DNA of 64,000 nt from Acidobacteriota bacterium (GTDB taxonomy: Bacteria; Acidobacteriota; Vicinamibacteria; Vicinamibacterales; SCN-69-37): the NCBI GenBank assembly GCA_020853395.1, contig JADYYY010000011.1, forward strand, positions 248,001 through 312,000. The letters run 5' to 3'. Made by a program: the position numbers and the translations under genes. The notes beneath the pieces are model-generated. The model did not search any database. It saw only the letters and a program-made list of their open reading frames with translations, and had not been told where the DNA came from. Numbering within the stretch: the stretch's first letter is position 1; each line of letters opens with the position of its first letter. Shown here in pieces: positions 9,250 to 19,463 of the stretch.

Positions 9250-10775
9250 GGCCGCGCCCCGGGCAGCGGCGGCGGAAGGGGCGCACTCCGCCGAAGTTCC
9301 TCCACCGTGGCGATCACCGCCTCGACGATCGCGCCGGGCCGGTCGGCCCGATTCAACGCCGCCTCCTCGTCGCCGTTGGAGAGGAAACCCATCTCGAGCA
9401 TGACGGCGGGCATGTTCGCCGACACGAGCGGACGCAGCGGCAGATACGCCGGGTCGTCGCTCAAGAGCGGCACCTGATGCGCCTTGAGCTGGCGCGCCAG
9501 CGTCGCGGCGACCGCGACGGACCGATCGACGAACGGCAACTGCGCGAGATCCCACGGCACGAGATCGATCGCGCGCGTTCCTCCGCCAATCACGGGGACA
9601 GGCGGCTCGCTCACTTCCGATGTGCCGGTGCGGTTCGCGTACTCGGCCGCGTTGAGCGCGAGCACCTGCGCGCCGCGCGTCTCCTGGCGCACCGAGGCGT
9701 TGAGGTGCAGGCTGATCAGAAGATCCGTTTTGTCGTTGTTGGCGATGGCTGCCCGGCGATCCAGCGGCACGGCCTCGTCGGCATCGCGCGTCAGCACGAC
9801 CCGCAGCCCGATGCGCGTTTCGATCGCCGCCTTGAGCCGTCGCGCGAACTGCAGGACGTAGTCCTTTTCCTTCGTGCCCCCCGGCCCACGCACGCCGTCA
9901 TCGTCGCCGCCATGCCCGGGATCGAGCACGATCGTGTCCAGGCCGGTGGAACGGCCGGTCGTGCCAGGGTCGGGCGCAGCGGCGCGGGCGACCGGCACGG
10001 GCGGCGGCGCGGCCGGCGGTGCCCCGGGCGCGAGCAGATCGATCGTCACGCGCGCCGGGTCCGAGTCGTCCGCGCGATAGTTGGCCGCGGACGGACCGAG
10101 ATCGACCACGACGGTCGTGCCGTCGGCGTGCACGGCCGGCGCGAACTCGTCGGCTTCCCCTTGCACCGGCGCGAGATCGACGTCCACGGCGTCGAACCGC
10201 ACGAGCAGCCGGTTGCCCTCGCGGGTGACGCGATGCGGCGCCGGCGACTGCAGCTCGAGCGTGACGCGCGCGTTGGGCGGCACGCGGTCGATGCGCGCGG
10301 TGATTTGCGGCAGGCGCACGTCTCCGAACAGGACCGTGCGGGCGGGCCGCCGGATCTCCACGCGTTGGCCGAGCGCAGGTCCGAGCGCGAGCCGCAGGAA
10401 GTCGATCGGCACGAGCCACGTGTTGCGATCGCGCTGGAGGGCCGCCGGCAGCGCGACGACTTTGCCGGGTCCGATCGAGGCGAACGACTGCCCCGGGATC
10501 AGGAGGATGGTCTGGCCGCTGCCCTGGACCGTGAGCCCGCCGACGAGCGTGTCTTCCGTGATGCGCAGCTTGAAGATCGACGCGAGCTGCTCCAGCGAGA
10601 CGAACTCCGCGCCGCCGAGCGTGCGCACGGTGAGCTGATGGCGCGCCTCAGGCGTGTAGAGCACGAAGGCTCCCGGCGTCTGAGACGACGCGGTCGCGAC
10701 GAGCGACAGCACGACGGCGGCCGCAATGCAGGCCACCGCCGGATAGGACGCGACGCGCGAGATCCGGGAAGACAA
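9246..10775 (-). CDS. amiC: AMIN-domain N-acetylmuramoyl-L-alanine amidase
   Basis: A 509-residue periplasmic peptidoglycan amidase that removes stem peptides from MurNAc, usually during septum splitting. Order of parts: signal peptide (1-34), a beta-rich copper-amine-oxidase-N-like region, an AMIN domain (about 150-260) that targets the septum, a Pro/Ala linker, and an Amidase_3 domain. The zinc ligands are visible as the His of [11 protein letters not shown], the Glu of TKEKDY and the His of LISLHLNAS; the catalytic Glu is in MLEMGFLSN. The start was placed at a TTG at 10775, because this gives a signal peptide with arginines in its n-region and lies 6 nt after TATGAT on the minus strand. 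It heads the amiC-gerM-rph unit. Confidence 0.9.
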   Translation of the reverse strand: MSSRISRVASYPAVACIAAAVVLSLVATASSQTPGAFVLYTPEARHQLTVRTLGGAEFVSLEQLASIFKLRITEDTLVGGLTVQGSGQTILLIPGQSFASIGPGKVVALPAALQRDRNTWLVPIDFLRLALGPALGQRVEIRRPARTVLFGDVRLPQITARIDRVPPNARVTLELQSPAPHRVTREGNRLLVRFDAVDVDLAPVQGEADEFAPAVHADGTTVVVDLGPSAANYRADDSDPARVTIDLLAPGAPPAAPPPVPVARAAAPDPGTTGRSTGLDTIVLDPGHGGDDDGVRGPGGTKEKDYVLQFARRLKAAIETRIGLRVVLTRDADEAVPLDRRAAIANNDKTDLLISLHLNASVRQETRGAQVLALNAAEYANRTGTSEVSEPPVPVIGGGTRAIDLVPWDLAQLPFVDRSVAVAATLARQLKAHQVPLLSDDPAYLPLRPLVSANMPAVMLEMGFLSNGDEEAALNRADRPGAIVEAVIATVEELRRSAPLPPPLPGARP

Positions 10776-10781
10776 CGACCA

Positions 10782-10787
10782 ATCATA
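10782..10787 (-). promoter_or_regulatory. -10-like TATGAT before amiC
   Basis: Reads TATGAT on the minus strand and ends 6 nt before the TTG start, one of six such placements in the window that suggest a leaderless transcript. No clear -35. Confidence 0.4.
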
Positions 10788-10824
10788 GCAATGGGCTGAG
10801 GCCGACGGCCCGTGATCGCGATCG

Positions 10825-11214
10825 TCAGCGCGGTGTGAACACGAGCCGATCGGTGACGACGAAGTTGGCGAACGCGCAGGCCGTGACGGCGCCGGCGTTG
10901 GCCGCCACGACGCCGATGGGCAGGTTGGCCACGAGCAGCGAGACAATCGCGACGTTGCCGACGAGCGAGAGCGCACCCGTCGCCACGACGAAGCGCACGA
11001 ACGGCGCCGCGCCGGGCGAGCGGCCGGTGCGATCGCGCCATGTCCAGCGCCGGTGCCATTCGTACTTGTGGACGATGGCCGTCGCCACGCCGAGCGCCGT
11101 GGCGACGGCATGCGGCACGCCAGCCAGGACCGTGCACGACCAGACCGTCCCGATCTGCACGGCGAAGCCCAGCGCGCCCACCGCGACGAACGCCACGCCC
11201 CGGCGTGACGTCAC
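10825..11214 (-). CDS. GtrA-like membrane protein
   Basis: A 129-residue protein with four predicted membrane helices in the GtrA pattern: FVAVGALGFAVQIGTVWS, VATALGVATAIVHKY, FVRFVVATGALSLVGN and AAN(A)GAVTACAFANFVVTDRLVF. GtrA proteins are proposed to move polyprenyl-phosphate-linked sugars across the membrane during cell-surface polysaccharide modification. The HxxxW and NFxxxxxxVF segments typical of the family are present. Its start overlaps the stop of the CDP-alcohol phosphatidyltransferase gene by 4 bp, so the two are coupled and probably serve one envelope task. Confidence 0.85.
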   Translation of the reverse strand: MTSRRGVAFVAVGALGFAVQIGTVWSCTVLAGVPHAVATALGVATAIVHKYEWHRRWTWRDRTGRSPGAAPFVRFVVATGALSLVGNVAIVSLLVANLPIGVVAANAGAVTACAFANFVVTDRLVFTPR

Positions 11215-11933
11215 GAGCGTTCAGCTCCGGGAAGCGGCTCGAGCCGATACAACGCGCGCGTGTTCCGCGCGGCAGAGTAGAGCAGCGTGACGAGCAGGCC
11301 AGCCGCGCCAATCGCCCCGCCGACGTCGAACACGGGCAGCGTGGAGCCGAGCACGTTCGCGGTGGGATGCCAGACAGCCACGGCGTTTCCTGCGATGAGC
11401 AGCAGCCGCAGTTCGGTCGGTCCGACTTTGAAAAAGCTCATCCGGAACCGGCCGAGCACGTGCGTGGCGAGGAAGACCTCGATGCACAGCATGAAGTACA
11501 CGACCATCAGGGCGATGGCCACCGGAGGGCTCATGTAGCCAGAGAGCGCGAGCCCGCCGAGCAGGAACGCGACGCCGAACTCGTCCACGACGTGATCCAC
11601 GTAGAAGCCGTACCGCGGCCGTTGACGATCGCGCACGCGGGCGAGTGTGCCGTCGAGGCTGTCGCCGAACCAGTTGACGACGAGGCACAGCGAGGCGAGC
11701 CAGAGACCTACGGGCGTCGTGCTCGCCAACCAGTACGACGCTCCGGCCCCAGCCATCGCGACGAGCGCCAGCGCGGTGAGATGGTCCGAGTGGATCGCGC
11801 GCGGGATCCGGCGCGCCATCCAGATCAGCGCCTTCTTCTCCCACGCGGCGGTCAGGCTCCTGAGATCGCGCGTGGCGGAAGGAGCGGGCTCGGTCCTGGA
11901 GAACTGGGACGCAGTCAGCGGCGTGGTGGCCAT
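11211..11933 (-). CDS. CDP-alcohol phosphatidyltransferase family protein
   Basis: A 240-residue integral membrane enzyme that transfers a phosphatidyl or phospho-alcohol group from a CDP-linked donor. The motif D-x2-DG-x2-AR-x9-G-x3-D-x3-D is intact in DSLDGTLARVRDRQRP and GFYVDHVVD, giving the two-metal active site. About six hydrophobic segments follow the family pattern. An N-terminal tail of about 40 residues (TAAWEKKALIWMARRIP) precedes it, as in phosphatidylinositol-phosphate-synthase-like members. The ATG at 11933 was preferred to that at 11954. The acceptor alcohol cannot be deduced. It is coupled to GtrA downstream. Confidence 0.88.
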   Translation of the reverse strand: MATTPLTASQFSRTEPAPSATRDLRSLTAAWEKKALIWMARRIPRAIHSDHLTALALVAMAGAGASYWLASTTPVGLWLASLCLVVNWFGDSLDGTLARVRDRQRPRYGFYVDHVVDEFGVAFLLGGLALSGYMSPPVAIALMVVYFMLCIEVFLATHVLGRFRMSFFKVGPTELRLLLIAGNAVAVWHPTANVLGSTLPVFDVGGAIGAAGLLVTLLYSAARNTRALYRLEPLPGAERS

Positions 11934-12070
11934 CGGCAGTTGCCCTCCATCCACGTATGCGCGAGGACGCGCGTCGGCGGCTCATTCGCCGGCGGCTCAT
12001 TCGATCGTCCGACCGTGCGACCCACGCCGCGCTGCGAGCCGGTTCGGTCGTGCTTCGCGCTTACGCAGGC

Positions 12071-12907
12071 ATGAGCTCCGCTGTGAATCGTCGAGCCGTC
12101 CGTGTGGTGTTGGCGCTGGCCGTGCTGGCCATCTCGCCAACCAGTTCGCTCCGTGCCGCAGGGGCCGGCCCCGGCCCGGCGACGCTCTCGGGATGGCAGC
12201 GATACGTGGCGGCGACGGAGCACCGGCGACACGTGGACACCGCGCACGCCGGGTCGTTCCTCGTGATGGACGCGGAGCCAGGCGGACGGGTCGATCGGCG
12301 CGACGTCCTCGCCGGGCAGATCCTCGTGCGAGCCATGCAAACCGCCGAGGACGGCGATGGACCGGTCGAGGTCCCGGACGCGCTCGTACACCACTGGCGC
12401 GGCGCCGTGCTCGTGCCGAACGTCACGGTGCCGGATCTCATCGCGTCGATCGAGCGCGCCGATCCGCCCGTGATCCAGGACGACGTCCTCCGATCGGCGA
12501 TCCTCGAACGACGGCCCCGATCGGCGCGGGTGTTCCTGAGGCTGCGGCGCCAGAAGATCGTCACCGTCGTCTACGACACCGAGCACGACGTCACGTTCAG
12601 CCTCCTGGGCGCGACGCGCGCCTCGAGCGAGAGCCGGGCCATCGCGATCGCCGAGTTGCGTGCGCCGGGCACGCCGCAGGAGCGGCGGCTCGGCCCGGGT
12701 GAAGACCGGGGGTTTCTCTGGAAGCTGAACGCGTACTGGCGATACGAGGCGGTGCCCGGCGGCGTCATCGCCGAGTGCGAGTCGATCAGCCTGAGCCGGG
12801 ACGTGCCGTTCGGGTTGCGCACCGTGCTCGCGCCGATCGTTGCGTCGACCGCCCGTGAATCGATGTCGATGGCGCTCGTCGCGTTGCGGACGCGGTTTGC
12901 GCGCTGA
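12071..12907 (+). CDS. exported START/SRPBCC-like hypothetical protein
   Basis: A 278-residue exported protein with a signal peptide (VVLALAVLAISPTSSLRA). The body looks like a helix-grip START/SRPBCC fold: the C-terminal part YWRYEAVPGGVIAECESISLS, then a proline-containing hinge and a long C-terminal helix (TARESMSMALVALRTRF) is typical of acidobacterial members. No catalytic motif is visible; lipid or other hydrophobic ligand binding is possible but inferred. The internal ATG at 12071 was chosen because it begins the signal peptide. It ends 33 bp from the convergent kinase gene. Confidence 0.65.
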   Translation: MSSAVNRRAVRVVLALAVLAISPTSSLRAAGAGPGPATLSGWQRYVAATEHRRHVDTAHAGSFLVMDAEPGGRVDRRDVLAGQILVRAMQTAEDGDGPVEVPDALVHHWRGAVLVPNVTVPDLIASIERADPPVIQDDVLRSAILERRPRSARVFLRLRRQKIVTVVYDTEHDVTFSLLGATRASSESRAIAIAELRAPGTPQERRLGPGEDRGFLWKLNAYWRYEAVPGGVIAECESISLSRDVPFGLRTVLAPIVASTARESMSMALVALRTRFAR

Positions 12908-12940
12908 ACCGTGCCGCGCGCACCTCGGCGCTCGTCCGTC

Positions 12941-14476
<1,536 letters not shown>

Positions 14477-14477
14477 C

Positions 14478-14999
14478 TCAGGAGGCGGCCGTGAGCGCGC
14501 GCAGCAACCAGGCGCGCGCCACCGTCCAGTGGCGCTTCACGGTCGCGGGCGAGATCGCGAGCGCGGCGGCCGTTTCCTCGATCGACAAGCCGCCGAAGTA
14601 CCGCAGCTCGACGATGCGCGCCTGCGCCGGATCGAGCGCGGCAAGCTCCGCGAGCGCGCGATCGAGCGCCACGAGATCCACGGCATGGCTCGGGTCGTCG
14701 CCGACGAGCAGGCGCTCGTCGAGCGTCACCTGGACGCGGCGGCCGCCGCGCTTGGCCGCGCCGCGCGCTCGCGCGCGTTCGACGAGCAGCCGTCGCATCG
14801 CGATCGCCGCGATGGCGAGGAAGTGCGCGCGATCCGTCCAGGGGGTGCCGCCGTCCTTCGCGAGGCGGAGGTACGCGTCGTGGACGAGGTCGCTCGCCTG
14901 CACGCTGGCGGCGCGTTCGCGCCTGATGTACCGCGCGGCGACGCGCCGCAGCTCGACGTAGACGTCGTCGACCATGCCGTCGACCGACTGGCGAGACAC
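14478..14999 (-). CDS. ECF-type RNA polymerase sigma factor (acidobacterial SigK/ECF-kinase-linked type)
   Basis: A 173-residue sigma-70 family ECF factor. Region 2 is VDDVYVELRRVAARYIRRER through ASDLVHDAYLRLA; region 4 is AELAALDPAQARIVELRYF and the helix-turn-helix SIEETAAALAISPATVKRHWTVARAWLL. The family in which the ECF gene is fused in an operon to a PknB kinase instead of an anti-sigma factor is widespread in Acidobacteriota and Planctomycetota. The GTG at 14999 lies 6 nt after a perfect TATAAT; an ATG at 14975 is the alternative. The upstream in-frame extension covers the divergent RND promoter and is not coding. Confidence 0.92.
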   Translation of the reverse strand: MSRQSVDGMVDDVYVELRRVAARYIRRERAASVQASDLVHDAYLRLAKDGGTPWTDRAHFLAIAAIAMRRLLVERARARGAAKRGGRRVQVTLDERLLVGDDPSHAVDLVALDRALAELAALDPAQARIVELRYFGGLSIEETAAALAISPATVKRHWTVARAWLLRALTAAS

Positions 15000-15005
15000 T
15001 CTCGG

Positions 15006-15011
15006 ATTATA
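15006..15011 (-). promoter_or_regulatory. -10 box TATAAT of the sigma factor gene
   Basis: Perfect TATAAT on the minus strand, 6 nt before the GTG start, so transcription would begin at or next to the start codon (leaderless mRNA). The -35 region is not recognisable. Confidence 0.5.
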
Positions 15012-15120
15012 GAGTCCCGCCGCCGCGGTGCGCGCCGTCGTGTAGTGGCCGAACCCAACGTGTTTGATAACGTATAGGGTTTGCGAGCCTTGTCCCCTGG
15101 CTCGTCTGGTCGTGGACTCT

Positions 15121-16323
15121 ATGCCTTCATCACAATCGAGATCCTGGCTGCCGGCGTTCGGCCGATGCGCCGTGCCCGTCTGGATGGCCGCGCTGCTCGT
15201 TGCGGCCGGTACGATCGCGGCCTCGTGCACCTCCGGCCCGGAGGCGGGTACGCCGCCGGGTGCCGCAGCAGGCGGCGGTGTCGGCATGCCGGTTGGCGTC
15301 GTCGCGCTCGCCGAGAAGCCCATCGAGGAGAGCGGTCTCTTCGTCGGCGTGCTGAAGTCGCGCCGCTCCACGCGTATCCAGCCGCAGGCCGAGGGCTTCA
15401 TCACGAAGATCCTCGCCACCGCGGGCGATCGCGTCTCGAGCGGCACGCCGCTCTTCGAGATCGACGCGAACGTGCAGCAGGCGGCGGTGGCCAGCCTCGA
15501 GTCGATGCGGATCGCCCGCGACGCGGACGCGTCGTTCGCCCGCCAGCAAGCGGAGCGCGCCAAGGCGATGCTCGACATCGGCGCGATGAGCCGGCAGGAG
15601 TACGAGCTGGCCGTCACGCAGCAGCGCACCGCGGAGGCGCAGCTCGAGGCCATCCAGGATCAGATCCGCCAGCAGCAGGCGGAGCTGGCCTACTACCGCG
15701 TCGTCGCGCCGACCGCCGGTGTCGTCGGCGACATCCCCGTGCGCGTGGGCGATCGCGTGACGAAGGCCACGCCGCTCACGACGGTCGAGGACAACTCCGC
15801 GCTCGAGGTGTACATCAACGTGCCGGTGCAGCAGGCCGCGCGCCTGCGTATCGGCCTGCCGGTTCGGATCCTCAGCGACGCTGGCGAGGTGCTCGCGACC
15901 GAGCGCGTGACGTTCGTCTCGCCGACCGTCGACGATGAGACGCAGACGGTGCTGGTCAAGACGCCGCTCGACGCGCGCGGCGGCCGCTTCCGCACCGACC
16001 AGACCGTGAAGGCCGCCGTGATCTTCGACACGCACCCGGGGCTCACGGTGCCGGTCGTCTCGGTCACGCGGATCAACGGCCAGTTCTTCGTGTTCGTCGC
16101 CGAATCGAGCGGCAGCGGACTCATCGCCCGCCAGCGCCCGGTCTCGCTCGGCGACGTCGTCGGCAGCGAGTACGTCGTGCGATCCGGGCTCGCGCCCGGC
16201 GATCGGCTGATCGTCTCGGGCACGCAGAAGATCGGCGACGGCGCGCCGGTCACGGCGATGCCGGCCGCGCCGCCGCCTGCGGCGGCCGGCGGTCCGGCGG
16301 GCGCGAAGACGGGAGGCGAGTAG
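15121..16323 (+). CDS. RND efflux periplasmic adaptor (membrane fusion) lipoprotein
   Basis: A 400-residue HlyD/AcrA-type adaptor linking the inner-membrane pump to the outer-membrane channel. The signal peptide ends in a lipobox (TIAAS-C), so it is anchored by a lipid. It then has a lipoyl half (PQAEGFITKILATAGDRVSSGTPLFEID), an alpha-hairpin rich in Gln/Glu/Arg (about 125-185), the second lipoyl half (YYRVVAPTAGVVGDIPVRVGDRV), a beta-barrel and a membrane-proximal domain, ending in a Pro/Ala/Gly tail. The ATG at 15121 gives the correct signal peptide. The stop codon TAG shares its G with the GTG start of the pump gene. Confidence 0.93.
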   Translation: MPSSQSRSWLPAFGRCAVPVWMAALLVAAGTIAASCTSGPEAGTPPGAAAGGGVGMPVGVVALAEKPIEESGLFVGVLKSRRSTRIQPQAEGFITKILATAGDRVSSGTPLFEIDANVQQAAVASLESMRIARDADASFARQQAERAKAMLDIGAMSRQEYELAVTQQRTAEAQLEAIQDQIRQQQAELAYYRVVAPTAGVVGDIPVRVGDRVTKATPLTTVEDNSALEVYINVPVQQAARLRIGLPVRILSDAGEVLATERVTFVSPTVDDETQTVLVKTPLDARGGRFRTDQTVKAAVIFDTHPGLTVPVVSVTRINGQFFVFVAESSGSGLIARQRPVSLGDVVGSEYVVRSGLAPGDRLIVSGTQKIGDGAPVTAMPAAPPPAAAGGPAGAKTGGE

Positions 16324-19300
16324 TGCTCTCGGCCTTCTTCGTCCGCCGTCCGATCCTCGCGACGGTCTGCTCGCTGCTGATCATCCTGGCCGGCGCGATC
16401 GCGATCCCCTCGCTGCCGATCGCGCGCTACCCGGATCTGACGCCGCCGACCGTCACGGTCTCGTCGTTCTACACCGGCGCGAACGCGCAGGCGGTCGAGA
16501 CGGCCGTGACGACGCCGCTCGAGCAGGCGATCAACGGCGTCGAAGGCATGATGAACATCCGCTCGTCGAGCACGAGCTCCGGGTTCAGCAGCATCACGGT
16601 GACGTTCGAGATTGGCCGCAATCCCGACCTCGCGGCCGTCGACGTGCAGAACCGCGTCAACCAGGCGCTCGGCCGGCTCCCCCCGGAGGTACGGACGAAC
16701 GGCGTGACGGTCACGAAGCAGTCGGCCGGGTTCCTCGGGGCCGTCGGCTTCTTCTCTCCCGACAACCGCTACGACTCGCTGTTCATCAGCAACTACATCG
16801 ACGTGTACGTGCGGGATGCGCTCAAGCGCATTCCGGGCGTCGGCAACATCATCATCTTCGGCGAGCGCAAGTTCGCGATGCGGCTGTGGTTGGATCCGGC
16901 GAAGCTCGCGGCCCGCCGGCTGACGGCGAGCGACGTCGTCGCGGCGCTTCGCGAGCAGAACGTGCAGGTCGCGGCCGGCAGCATCGGCGAGTCGCCGGCC
17001 TCGTCCGACCAGATGTTCCAGCTCAGCGTCCGCGCGCAGGGCCGGCTCTCCGAGATCCCGCAGTTCGAGGGCATCGTCGTCAAGGCCGGGGAGGACGGCG
17101 CGCTCGTGCGCGTGAGCGACGTGGGACGGGTCGAGCTGGGCGCCGAGAGCTACTCGTCGCGCCTGCGCTTCGGCGGGCTGGAGGCGTCGGGCATCGGCAT
17201 CCAGCCGCTGCCGTCGGCGAACGCGATTGCCGTCTTCGACGCCGTCCAGGCGGAGCTGACGCGGCTCCAGCGCAACTTCCCGCCGGGCCTGCAGGCCGTC
17301 GTCGCCTTCGACAACGTGCAGGTCGTCCGCGAGTCGATCCGCGAGGTGCTCGAGACGCTCGCGGAGGCGATCGTGCTCGTCGTCCTCGTGATGTTCCTGT
17401 TCCTGCAGAACTGGCGCAGCACGATCATCCCCGCCATCACGATCCCCGTGTCGCTCGTCGGCACGTTCGCGTTCGTGAAGCTCTTCGACTTCTCGATCAA
17501 CACCCTGACGCTCTTCGGCATCGTCCTGGCGACCGGCATCGTCGTCGACGACGCGATCGTCGTGATCGAGAACGTGGAGCGGCACATGCGCGAGCACGGC
17601 AAGAGCGCGCGCCGCGCCGCGATCGACGCGATGCAGGAAGTGTTCTCGGCCGTCATCGTCATCGGCCTCGTGCTGATCGCCGTGTTCGTGCCGGTCGCGT
17701 TCTTTCCGGGCACGACCGGCCGGATGTACCAGCAGTTCTCGCTGACGATCGCGTTCGCGGTGCTGCTGTCGGTGTTCAACGCCGTCACGTTCACGCCGGC
17801 GCTGTCGGCGCTGCTGCTCGACAAGGAGAGCCACACGCACGGCTGGTTCTTCACCGGCGTCAACCGCGTGATCGACGGCGCGACGGCCGGCTACGTGCGC
17901 CTGATTCGCGTGCTGGTCGGGGCGCGGGCCGCGATGCTCGGGCTGTTCCTGCTGGCGCTCGGCGCCACGTGGCTCGTCTACCGGGCCGTGCCGTCGTCGT
18001 TCTTGCCCGACGAGGACGAGGGCTACTTCATCACGATCCTGCAGGCGCCGTCCGGGGCGTCGCTGGAGTACACGACGAACATCGCCCGGCAGGCGGAAGC
18101 CATTCTGCTCAAGCAGCCGGAGATCGCGAGCGTCTTCTCGGTCGGCGGGTTCAGCTTCAGCGGCGCGGCCCCGAACCAGGGCCTGATGTTCGTGAAGCTG
18201 AAGGACTTCGAGGAGCGCCGCGGCGCCGACCACTCGCTCGGGGCCGTGCTGGCCCGGCTGCGCGGCATGCTGTTCGGCGCGATTCCGGGCGCGCTCGTGA
18301 TCCCGACGGCGCCGCCGGCGATCCAGGGGCTCTCGTCGTTCGGCGGCTTCCAGTTCGAGGTGCTCGATCAGGCCGGGAGCGACACGAACACGCTCGCGGC
18401 CGTGACGGGCCAGATGATCGCGAAGGGCATGCAGTCGCGGCAGTTGACGAACATGTTCAGCAGCTTCACGGCGAACGATCCGCAGTTGCTCGTCGAGATC
18501 GATCGCGATCGCATCCGCAGCCTCAACGTGCCGATCCGCGAGGTCACCGACGCGCTCCAGGTGCTGCTCGGCTCGCAGTACGTCAACGACTTCGACTTCA
18601 ACAACCGCGCGTACCGCGTCTACGTGCAGGCCGACCAGCGCTTCCGAGCCGATCCGTCGAACCTGCGGCAGTACTACGCGCGGTCGGCGAACGGCCAGAT
18701 GGTGGCGCTCGACTCCGTCGTGCGGCTCACGGAGTCGACGGCGCCCGCGGTGGTCAGCCACTTCAACCTGTTCCGATCGACGGAGATCACCGGCGGGCCC
18801 GCTCCTGGCGTCAGCTCGGGGGAGGCGCTCGCGGCCATGGAGCAGCTCGCCGCCGAGACGCTGCCGGCCGGCTACGGCTTCGAGTGGGCGGGGCAGGCGC
18901 TCGAGGAGATCAAGGGCGGGGCGCAGGCGATCTACATCTTCGGCCTCAGCCTGCTCGTCGTCTACCTCGTGCTCGCGGCGCAGTACGAGAGCTGGGTGCT
19001 GCCGTTCATCATCCTGCTCGGCGTGCCGCTCGCCGTGTTCGGCGCGCTCGGCGCCCAATGGATGCGGGGGCTGTCGAACGACGTGTTCTGCCAGGTCGGC
19101 CTCGTGATGCTCATCGGGCTCGCGGCGAAGAACTCGATTCTGATCGTCGAGTTCGCCGAGCAGCTTCGCGAGCAGGGCCAGTCCATCGTCGAGGCCGCGG
19201 TCGAGGCGGCGCGGATCCGGCTGCGGCCGATCCTGATGACGTCGTTCGCGTTCATCCTGGGCGTGCTGCCGCTCGCGCTGGCGAGCGGCGCGGGATCGGC

Positions 19301-19463
19301 CGGCCGCAACTCGGTGGGCACGACCGTGGTCGGCGGCATGCTCGCGTCCACGTTCCTCTCCATCGTGTTCATTCCCGTGCTCTACGTGCTGATCCGGACG
19401 GTGGCGCCGGGCCGTGCCGTTCGCGGCGGCGACGCGCCCGACACAGGAGTCGCGCATGCGTAG
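16323..19463 (+). CDS. RND multidrug efflux transporter, AcrB/HAE1 type
   Basis: A 1046-residue proton-driven inner-membrane pump, full length for the HAE1 family. The N-terminus FFVRRPILATVCSLLIILAG is helix TM1. Helix TM4 carries the proton-relay aspartates in GIVVDDAIVVIENVERHM, and the C-terminal half has the matching GLAAKNSILIVEFAEQ. Two large periplasmic loops form the porter and docking domains. GRNSVGTTVVGGM near the end is the usual TM11-12 motif. It is the middle gene of a complete adaptor-pump-channel operon; substrates are probably amphiphilic drugs or metabolites but cannot be told from sequence. Confidence 0.95.
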   Translation: MLSAFFVRRPILATVCSLLIILAGAIAIPSLPIARYPDLTPPTVTVSSFYTGANAQAVETAVTTPLEQAINGVEGMMNIRSSSTSSGFSSITVTFEIGRNPDLAAVDVQNRVNQALGRLPPEVRTNGVTVTKQSAGFLGAVGFFSPDNRYDSLFISNYIDVYVRDALKRIPGVGNIIIFGERKFAMRLWLDPAKLAARRLTASDVVAALREQNVQVAAGSIGESPASSDQMFQLSVRAQGRLSEIPQFEGIVVKAGEDGALVRVSDVGRVELGAESYSSRLRFGGLEASGIGIQPLPSANAIAVFDAVQAELTRLQRNFPPGLQAVVAFDNVQVVRESIREVLETLAEAIVLVVLVMFLFLQNWRSTIIPAITIPVSLVGTFAFVKLFDFSINTLTLFGIVLATGIVVDDAIVVIENVERHMREHGKSARRAAIDAMQEVFSAVIVIGLVLIAVFVPVAFFPGTTGRMYQQFSLTIAFAVLLSVFNAVTFTPALSALLLDKESHTHGWFFTGVNRVIDGATAGYVRLIRVLVGARAAMLGLFLLALGATWLVYRAVPSSFLPDEDEGYFITILQAPSGASLEYTTNIARQAEAILLKQPEIASVFSVGGFSFSGAAPNQGLMFVKLKDFEERRGADHSLGAVLARLRGMLFGAIPGALVIPTAPPAIQGLSSFGGFQFEVLDQAGSDTNTLAAVTGQMIAKGMQSRQLTNMFSSFTANDPQLLVEIDRDRIRSLNVPIREVTDALQVLLGSQYVNDFDFNNRAYRVYVQADQRFRADPSNLRQYYARSANGQMVALDSVVRLTESTAPAVVSHFNLFRSTEITGGPAPGVSSGEALAAMEQLAAETLPAGYGFEWAGQALEEIKGGAQAIYIFGLSLLVVYLVLAAQYESWVLPFIILLGVPLAVFGALGAQWMRGLSNDVFCQVGLVMLIGLAAKNSILIVEFAEQLREQGQSIVEAAVEAARIRLRPILMTSFAFILGVLPLALASGAGSAGRNSVGTTVVGGMLASTFLSIVFIPVLYVLIRTVAPGRAVRGGDAPDTGVAHA